Source of the DNA: Didymodactylos carnosus
Lineage: Eukaryota > Rotifera > Eurotatoria > Philodinida > Philodinidae
NCBI GenBank assembly: GCA_905250885.1
Contig: CAJNOQ010002429.1
Coordinates: forward strand, 1-24,382
Direction of reading: 5' to 3'
DNA: 24,382 nt
The position numbers were made by a program, and so were the translations under genes. Numbering within the stretch: the first letter of the stretch is position 1; each line of letters begins with the position of its first letter. The notes beneath the pieces are model-generated. The model was not told the DNA's origin and did not search any database. It saw only the letters and a list, made by a program, of their open reading frames with translations. Positions 10,918 to 20,400 of the stretch are shown one piece after another.

Positions 10918-11450
10918 CGATATTGATTTGTGGAACGGATAGCGTTTGATTTTAAAAATGAACTATGTCTTGTTTATAGTTTAAATAGATTAATTAGGTT
11001 GAATATATGCGTGTTTAATGAACAATATTATTGTAATATAGGCTATATCAGGTATTCACTTGTAAATTCATTTACTTCGAAAAATATCTAAGCGTGAAAT
11101 TCTTTGATTGCTCGTTTGTCGTCTGTTTGGAATATTCGTTCTAATTTATACTTATAGATTTTTTTTTTCTTATGTTCTTTAGATAGTAGTTTCTGTCGTT
11201 TTTGGCAAAAACAGAAAAAGTACACCTCTATTGATGAAACAGAAGAGAAGAAAACAACGTATCATCGTCAATATGACAATAAGGTTCCTTTCACACGGTT
11301 TTCTGTAAGTTGACATGATTCAGGGAATAAATTCCATAGGACGAAGAAATGATAGTTGTAAATACGTTTGATGGACGATTTTCGAGGAAAAATTTTGAAA
11401 AATATATGAGATCCAGTGTTTTCTTTTATAAACGATGGTGACGTCAGAAA
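10918..11450. other. Upstream region of ovoA
   Basis: AT-rich sequence upstream of the ovoA start, so it should include its 5' untranslated region and promoter. I see no convincing TATA box or other named element and no gene. Confidence 0.4.
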
Positions 11451-11892
11451 TAGGCGTGGCACTTTACTTTTATTTACAGGGTAAAGAAAAATTGGCTATT
11501 TTATTTTTCTAAACTAAAAACAAAAATTTTATTTACTTTTTACAAAGTAAAAGAAAAAAAAAAAATTTAGTTTAGTTTATTATTACGAAGTAAAGTGAGA
11601 AACCTATTTTACTTTTCTTTTCATGGAAAAAATAAATATTTTTGGCATGACAATGATCTAATACCGAGATTAATAGAAAGTACGCACAATAAGCAAGTTA
11701 TTCCAACATATAATTTCGTCTTTGAAAATAGATTCAATCTTATAATTACTTTTTAACACTGAATCAGCTTTACTTTTTCTCACACCAAAGTAAATCAAAT
11801 TTTTGTTTTTATTTTTTACTTAAGTCCAGTAAAACTTTTTGCTCGGTTTACCCGGCAAAGTAAAAAACGTAAAAGTAAAAGCACCACATCTA
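11451..11892. mobile_element. MITE dense in TTTACTTT/AAAGTAAA words
   Basis: The left end TAGGCGTGGCACTTTACTTT is matched by the inverted right end TAGATGTGGTGCTTTTACTT. The outermost TA may be a duplicated TA target or part of the repeat. The interior contains many copies of TTTACTTT in both orientations, for example near 11530, 11590, 11770 and 11815, so it could fold in many registers. No coding potential. Family unassigned. Confidence 0.65.
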
Positions 11893-12781
11893 GTCAGGAG
11901 CATTTTCTATGCGCTAGTTTCTTGAAATTTTGATAAAATTCTTCACTCCTTTTGGATTTTTAGAGGATCTTTTCCTCATACTGTTACAAAACCTCATGGC
12001 CTATATGCAGTCGAATGTAAAAAAAAAGAAATGAATAAATCGGTTCATTTCGAAAAGAGTATTTTACTATATAAATGCTTATGATGGAAAAAAGCATTTT
12101 AAATCATCGAAAAAATGTACAAAAATTTTTGCTTTTCAGAATATATTCTCGAAAATGCGTTAAATTTAGATTCACAGGTCAAAGCCGTCAGGATAGAATC
12201 AGAACTGGACTTTGTATTTTTTTCGTTACTAGTCAAAGAAACTTTCGTCCAACTTTAAAAATTTAATTCACGGAAATTTCATCAAACAATATTTTCTTAG
12301 TAATTTTTTATATAGAAAGTGTATCGTATAAGCTTATTGTATATCTTACAACAAGTAACATAAGATTCCGATAAATCAATTACTGAGTATTCAATTACGT
12401 CATCGCATCAGCAATGATGAGTTGAAATTCTAAACAACAATATCGCATTTATTTTTTAAAAACTCTTGACATATTGAATATTTAGTGTATATATTCGCAA
12501 ACCAGAAACAATTGTTATCTACACAATGCATTACCATACAATTATTTGTTATATAGTAGTTCAATATAATAGTGTTCGCATACTTTAGAGAATGTTTTTA
12601 GTAGATATTCAGTTTACACATGGATGAGTTGTGAAATAATGTGATTGAAGTAATTCATCCCAAATCAGAATAATTAGCGATATAATGCAGTAAGATAATA
12701 CAGAACAGCTTCGTACTATTCCTTCGAAAATATTTTAATATTCGTTTATTAAAAGATGATAAATAAAGTTAACGTCTTTTA

Positions 12782-13033
12782 TTAACTCTTTCGGGACCGG
12801 TGACATTTTAAAACGTCATTAAATTTCACGTTATCTAACACAGAAGAATTCGAATTTTTTCTCGTCTCTTCGAAGTAAACGTTTTATTATCGCTCTATAC
12901 ATGGCCCTTAGATTGCTACAAAGAGAAAGATTGATACAGAAATAAATTCAAGTGGATTAAGATCTCATTCATTTTTGAAAAGTTGAGAAATTTGTAATTA
13001 TCGCTCGAAATAAGTCGGTCCTGGAAGGGTTAA
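12782..13033. mobile_element. piggyBac-like MITE with TTAA target duplications
   Basis: TTAA at 12782-12785 and 13030-13033 flank a 244-bp element. Its left end CTCTTTCGGGACCG and inverted right end CCCTTCCAGGACCG match at 11 of 14 positions. TTAA duplication with C(C/T)CTT ends is characteristic of the piggyBac superfamily. The element is far too short to code for a transposase, so it is non-autonomous. Confidence 0.75.
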
Positions 13034-13235
13034 CATTAGATACGCTTGACAATGACTTTACGTGAATACGTATAAATATGGGAAAAAACCTTTTGTCGTT
13101 TCCAGATCATAACGTTGTTAATTCAACGAATTTACAGGTTATTGCCCTTGATCAAAGAGCAAACACATCATATGTCTTCCTATTCACAATTGTTTGCTTG
13201 TTTTTTATCCAGACCATGACATCACTAATAATCAT

Positions 13236-13428
13236 AACTGCGTTTAGTGATGTTTTACTCGAAGTTTAACAAAATATTTGCTTTTGCAAAAATTTTGCTT
13301 GTCACAAATGCCTCTGTTCCGCTGTCAGATGTTTAGTGTCTATCACAAAAACGAGGTCTTCAGACGTTATTTTTAGATGAAAGCAAACGTTTTGCTAAAC
13401 TTCGAGTTACACATCACTAAACGCAGTT
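13236..13428. mobile_element. Small foldback element
   Basis: The left arm starting AACTGCGTTTAGTGATGT (13236) and continuing through CTCGAAGTTTA is mirrored at about 13376-13428 by TAAACTTCGAG and ACATCACTAAACGCAGTT. An extra ACATCACTAA just outside the left arm (about 13219-13228) repeats a word of the arm. No clean target duplication. Confidence 0.7.
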
Positions 13429-14260
13429 TTTGACGCTGAGCACGAATATGACGTTAATTTTGGATGAAAAATGTTTTTTATGCGCGGAAAGCGGGTTTTG
13501 ATGCTCAGAAACCCGTTTTTCCCTCGGAACTTAAAAGTCTAAATTTCTCTTTTCATACCTATATACAGTAATTACTTGACTATATGATGACGCAAAGATA
13601 TCCAAAAAATGTTTACCCTCCCGTGCAGAAAAGATATGTCAAAAATAGCGTCAAGATCCAAAATATTAAAAGATATTCTCTCAGTTAACTTTCACACTAT
13701 ATTTATCTTACTCAGTTTTGAACCCTCTTGCGAATGGTATAATCAGGATTTTTTTTTCACACACTCATTCTCGACATTCCGACGTCACACTGAAGACTAT
13801 GACACTTTTGGCTTAAAGTCGTGTTTTCACCCTAAGGAAAAAGCTTTTCAAAATTATTTTTTTACCAAATGTAGCTCGCGCTCTCCTCTATCGATGTAGT
13901 TTTTATATTTTGTCGGTGCTTATACAGCGTAAAAAAAGGCTTCTTTTGCCTGTACGGAAAATTTTTTGCTCATCGGAAAACGTTCTCACTTTTCGGTTTA
14001 ATGAGCCGACACAGAACAACAATGAATATTTCTAAATTTTTTTATCTACAAATATACTAGAGAGAGTGGAGAATATTTTGATGCACACCACTTGTCAAAA
14101 GCTTTTTTCATTACCGAGTTATGACCGAAAGAAAAAGAGGATATGGGTGTACGGAAAATTTTTGCCGCCGCTGTAGATTCAATCGTGCAATAATCCAACA
14201 GTTTCTTTATAAAACCTGTATAAAAATGGCAAGATTTGCTGAGACTATGCAACCATTGTC
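13429..14260. other. Intergenic remnant with a paired GTACGGAAAATTTTT repeat
   Basis: TGTACGGAAAATTTTTTGC near 13952 recurs as TGTACGGAAAATTTTTGC near 14148 in the same orientation. GCGGGTTTTGATGCTCAGAAACCCG near 13490 forms a short hairpin. Frames here (13609-13899 plus, 14252-14046 minus) have no recognisable domain. This may be eroded transposon sequence upstream of the LRRC27-like gene. Confidence 0.4.
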
Positions 14261-14297
14261 TTCTTCTCTCCTTCTCTCTCTCTCTCTATATATATAA
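14261..14297. repeat. CT and TA microsatellite upstream of the LRRC27-like gene
   Basis: A CT-rich run passes directly into TATATATATAAA about 125 bp before the LRRC27-like start codon. TATATAAA is TATA-box-like, and the position is compatible with a core promoter, but a simple repeat of this base composition could be incidental. Confidence 0.6.
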
Positions 14298-14419
14298 ACC
14301 ATACCAAAATCTTATGTTATCCACTTATGCTCACATAAATCCATGAGTTTTTACTTCAGATTCAATCACTTTTTATAAATAATGGTGGTACATTGTTGGC
14401 TTACTACCACATACCAAGG

Positions 14420-17400
14420 ATGACAAACGATATCAAATCAGCATCTACAGAATTCTGTTCACCAGATTCTGATACTGAAAAACAACCGAATGATTTGAAT
14501 TTAGAAGAAGATAACAACAATAATAGTAGTGCGAATTCACCGTTATCTGTTTCAGAGGACAGTCATGATGATTATGAGGAGAAGGAGGTCAATAATGACC
14601 ATTATTTAGTACATGCCGAAACGAATAATATAGACTCTTACATTGACAATGGAATGACAGAACATATTGGAGATATACAATTATCAACCAACAACAAAAC
14701 ATCAACACAAAGCGATGAAAATTGGTTTACAGAACAAAAACGAGATTTTAATACTCCTGCACCAAATAATGACGAAAATTTCAATGGTGGTATTGATCAA
14801 TTCATTGAAACGGCTCACTCTCAAGGATATAATTGTCTTGATTTGACGAAAAAATGTATTAACGAATTCCCTTCTAAATTGCTGAAGTTTGATACACTGG
14901 AAGTAAGCGTGTATGAAGTTCTGAACATCATGTACACATTGTTTCCATTTTGTTCATAGTATTTATATCTCGAAGGTAACGAGTTAAAAACATTACCTGA
15001 GAATATATTTGTTCAACTAGTTGTATTAAAATGGCTTGATTTACGTAATAATCATTTACACAATGTACCAAACAAAGGCTTAGAAAAACATATGGCTCTT
15101 CGATATTTGCTTCTTGGTGGAAACCTCATCAAAACGTTACCGAGTGAATTGGGTATTATAAATGAATTAGAAATGAATTATTTTAAAAGCCTATGGTTCT
15201 AGCATTCTGTGTTTATTTTAGGCAAAGTTAAAACATTATCAGCCCTCAACTTAGATGGAAATCCACTCGAATTTCCTCCATTGGATGTAATTAAACAAGG
15301 ACTGAAAGCAATTCAAATATTCTTGAGGGAAGAGCATATACGACAATCAAAAATAGCTCATCGGGAACTAGGTACGCGGAAAGGACGGAAGCCAGTTTCA
15401 AGTGAAATCCGTCCTCAGTATTTTTAAGTTACTTTTGATCGGAGTTTGTAGAAAAAATGTTTGTACACATTTCCTAGTCTTGCCGAGTCGGACAGTGTGT
15501 GAAATGCATTAACGTTTCTGATTTTTTTCAAAAACTAAACTGTAGGTAGCATAAAGCTTGGTGCACAAAAATAGGTAATGAAAAACTGTGCAAAGTGGTA
15601 TATGACTTGTCCTTGGTAACTAGGTGAGCATAGAGAAAAAATGTTTTTGATCAACTGATATCCGGAGTCGAAGACCGTATGACTGTTTCGTGCCTTTTCT
15701 TCTATAAGTAAAAGAGAAGCCAACTCGTGTTTGGCATAGAAAAATTGCGCTTGAAAAGCTGTACAATATTCTTGTACAATCGATTGGAAGCTCAACTGTG
15801 TGCCCAAGAATTTGAGCGGTAATCTGAGTGTTCTTCAGGGAAAAAATGAGAAGAGTGAAAAGTTGTTAACGAAGAAATGCACTTACGGGTTGATTAATAC
15901 TATGCTGAGATAACGTGTTCATGCTGTTTCTATCAGTATATCCAGTTGTTAACTTGGCGTATTCGTGACATGTCTTTTGCTTCCATTTGTCAAACTTTGA
16001 CCGAGATTCATTCCAAATCCACATTTTTGAGCGACCAAGCCAAAAAAAATATTTATATAAATTTGCTCGATACTAGCTTTATCCAGTCGTTGCCCAATAA
16101 TTGATTGCAGCCTTTACACTTACGATGCTTTTCTGTTTTCATCTTGTACTAGTCACATTCGTCACAAACAAATTTATAGTACTACTATAGAGTGTTTATA
16201 TATTCACATATTCATTTAAATAAAAACTTTCTTTTCCTCATGCGTAGATCTATTCAGAAAAACGTGTACATCTTTCTTCTATTATTCAAAACAACTTCAC
16301 TTTACGTCTAGTCTTTGATGTACATAGCAAAAGATATAGAGACGTGAAGTAGAACGAATTTTTTTAAAATTTTATTTTTAGAAAGAAAGCAAAATAAAGT
16401 TCCACTGAATGTCGGTCTAATTTTCACCTAAAATCAATCTCATGTCTGATAGACTTCATTCATTTTGAATTTTATAGACTTTTCAAGCGCAATTTTCCTA
16501 TGCCAGACACGCGTTTGCCTCTCTTTTACTTATAGAAGAATAGGGTTTATAAACTTCGATAAAAAGTAGCTTAAAAATACTGTGGACAGATTTTGCTTAA
16601 ACTTGGCCTCCGTCCTTTAGAAAAATATACTCTTCACACGATTTCTTTTATCTAGATTCCGATGATGAAAACTATGATCAAGAACGTGACATTAGTTTGA
16701 TAAACGACATATGGGCATCGGATGATGATGATGGTAATGGTAGAAAACAACCAATAAAGTATGGAGGAGCATTTTCAAATTTTCATTACGTAGCTTAAAT
16801 CACACATCTTCATCCACTGCTGTGCTGTTTTGGGAGATACGCTTTTTTCGTCGTCTTACGTCTAGTTCCGGACATGATTGAATTTTTCTTCTGCTCGGGC
16901 AGCGTTTGTCGTCTATTTCCTATGGATCACAAAGCAGAACATTATTATTCATCCTTAACATTATAATTGTGCTTTAAGTATGAGCGTATGGGTTATAGTG
17001 AGATGAGACCACATTCCCGCGCTAAAATAGAAGGTGGAGTTTATTTATCTAGTACGGTCTCTGGTGTATCAAAACAGTTGTTCATAATAAAATGAACAAT
17101 TTCTTTTCCCTATTACGTGACCTAATTTTTCTCACCGAATAGTTATCGGGTTTCTTTGAACTTTCTTCTTTTGTTTTAGAAAACCACAACAGCTGAGTAA
17201 ATTAAATAATACAAAAGCCACAGATAGTTTCGTTAGCCGTGCTAACGAAGAACAACGACTGTTCAAACTCAAAGTAAGACGAACATGTGTGAATGGCCAA
17301 TTATTTTTAGTAATTTCATTCATATGTTCATTCTCGACCCACTACTACGGGAAGGTTTAAATTACTAATATCGATGAAAAAATCAATCAGAGCTATATGA

Positions 17401-20400
17401 AAAGATGCTTACTAATGCTTTATACCGGGTGCGCCAAAATGATTGCAACATCGCGTATTTTGCATACATCTCGAGATATATGCAAAATACTGGAAAAATG
17501 TTAGAAGAGGACAGATTGATCCACGTGGATATGAGTGACTCTCATATCCAAAAATGAGAACAGCTGTCAAGGGTTAAGGAAGGGGAAAAAAAACCTATTT
17601 TGCTTTTTGTGCAGTATTTTATCTGCTCTGTCCATCTGCAGTCTCAGTTTTGCCCAATCATTTTTAGTTTCTGTGAAAACTTCGATGGAATTTTTGGTCC
17701 TCGAAAAGTTCAAAAACCGTGTCCCATCCCCTTTTAAGTCTACTACGCAGCCAATAAGCACTTTAAGTCAAATGTTTTTGGATCAAAACGTTCACTAAAG
17801 CAGGCACTATAGATTGTTGAAAACCGCAAGTTAGTAGCTTTTTTCGTTTTTGAGTAATTGACATTTTACTGACGTCCAGTAGCTTGTGACATACAATTTG
17901 TCCTACCCCCTTCTGACTTCCTCCTGACCGAACTACATGGAATTAAGAACTCGTTTTATTACCATACATGTCAAATGGATAGCATAAGTTATGCAGTAAA
18001 TACCAAGGCTTTAGCTTATTTTTAAAGGAAAAAATTTGAAAACCAATGTCAAGTAATTGGTTTCAAGTAATTGACATCAAAATGTCCCACCCCCAAACAT
18101 ATCTTTAGAGTTGTAATGGCTAGCAGATAAAGCCTCAAATCTTACGATTATACGTATTCTGACACCCTGAATCGAATGGTCGGCTCAGTTTTCTGAAAAC
18201 CAGTTCAGCAAAGGATTTCCGGAGGCCCAAGCTTAGAAATTGTTAAAAGCCATTTTTTAAGGATGCCAGTTGATAGAGTACCTATGTTTCAATACATTTT
18301 TAAGCTCAGTTATGGTTTTTTAGCTGAAAAGCAGAGAAAATCTCATTTTCGATCCTGAGTCAAAAAGCGAACAACCAGGATTTGGGCTGAGAAGGACTTG
18401 GTAGTTTGGAAACAGAGTTTTTTCTAGACTTTCAAGTACCCTTTATAAACCTACAGTGTTCAAATAGTTTTCTGGACACTTTCGTTTTGGGTCATTTTTT
18501 TCTTAAAAACGGTACAAAAATCACCAGAATCACTCATATATATAGATATAGATATACATACTCTCGCGCACGTGTATGATTGACGATACCAACGTTTTTT
18601 TCTCATTTTAAACGAGACGAAAAACAGTATCTGTTATATAAAACACTTTATTAGACTAGCGAAAACGAGACCTATTTGGATAAGGGAACAGAGAGGTGAA
18701 TTTGCTGTGCACATCCTCTGAATATACTACCTGACTCTCTAGATTCATTAGAGCCCTGCATTAAATGGACATGGACAAACTGAAAAACTTTTAAATTTTT
18801 TCAAAGCAACAATTCGATTGAACACTAGTGATAAGATATTTGGCCGTAGAAAGAAAGAAAGGAACAAACAAACAGAATATAGTCTATACCTTTTTTCTTT
18901 TTTTCTGGTTCTCTCAGTACATCTCAGCACGAAATCTTCAAGTATTGAAGACAGTTGGGACTGAAGTCGAATAAGCCGAAGTCAGTGACGATGAACAAGT
19001 CGAACACAAGAATGAAGAATAGTAACTTTTAGTAACTCGGCGACTAACAAGTCTTTTTTTGAACTGTAGAGTACTATGGGTTAATTTCGGCCACTTGCAC
19101 AAAGTTTCTTAGTATTTTGCGTATTTCTAAGGCGTTTTTAATTGGATAAGCGTGCTATTGAATATAAAGATAGAACTAATAGTTCTCTATCCGCTCATGT
19201 AAAAATCTTCTAAAAATCCCTCTCCGTTTTCGACCAGTATTCAAAAGGAGACAGGGACCTTCAAACCGGCCGGAATTACCCCATATGGAATAATTCCGAC
19301 CGATAAGCTATTTTGAGTGGGGTAATTCCGGCCGGTTCATTCAAATACATGGAGTTTACTCACACAAATCTCTGCTTATTTACGATAGGTCCTAATCAGA
19401 TAGAAATTACGCCAGTTTAAAGCTCTTCTTCTCTTCTACCTGTCATACAAATTTCAAATTATTAACATCTATTCTAATGAAGTTAATTAAAATACAATAA
19501 GACGTGGTTAGATTTCTGATTTTTTCATTTTTCTCGATTGGGGTAATTCCGGCCTGCTAGGTAAGTATCTAGCATCGCGCAAAATACTATATCTCTGCCG
19601 TACATATAATACAATAATCAATGACTATAAAACAAACATTCTATATAATTTTTTGCAATATTAAATAGGTAAAATCAACTAGATATCGTATTTTGGGCGA
19701 TGCTAAGTACTTACCTTAATCACATTCGCACACCAGTACGATTAAACAATTAGAGCTATCAAATCAGTTTTTGAATGAGTTTTTGTAAGTATTTTGATAT
19801 TTGTTTCATAAACATCTAACTCTAGTTTCAATAGTATCTTCCTTAATTTTAATCAAATTTCATGTCTCATTTTTTATTCAACTCATAAGAGTACAGCCCA
19901 TGATATATATAGAATTTTTTCATGAATTGTTCATAATTAATGAGAATATTTAATAATACTGTTTAAATTCATTACCAGAATATGTGTAAAATTACATAAA
20001 AATATTTAAAATCATAGAGCCTACTGATTTTGAGCTATTGAGTAGAGTCCTGCGGGTTTAATCCGATCCCGAAAGCTTTTTTTCGCATTCGAGACGGGTT
20101 TCAGTTCATCTGGGATCGGGTTTGTTTCCGATCCCGATTCTTCTAGTTTGATATAGGGGGAGATAAGAGACAATTCTAAATAAATAAAAAACAATGGAAA
20201 ATAAAGAAAACGGACAGATGTTTCGCACTAGACGTACAACCGACCAGATGCATTTTATTTTTGTACCTCTACGGGTAGCAATTCACTAACGTTAAAATGA
20301 AAGAGAGCACTACTTCAGTAGACAAAAAAATATTTCGGATTCGAGCGGATACGGGACGGGTTTTATTTGAAAAAATCGGAATCGGGTTCGGGATCCCGAA

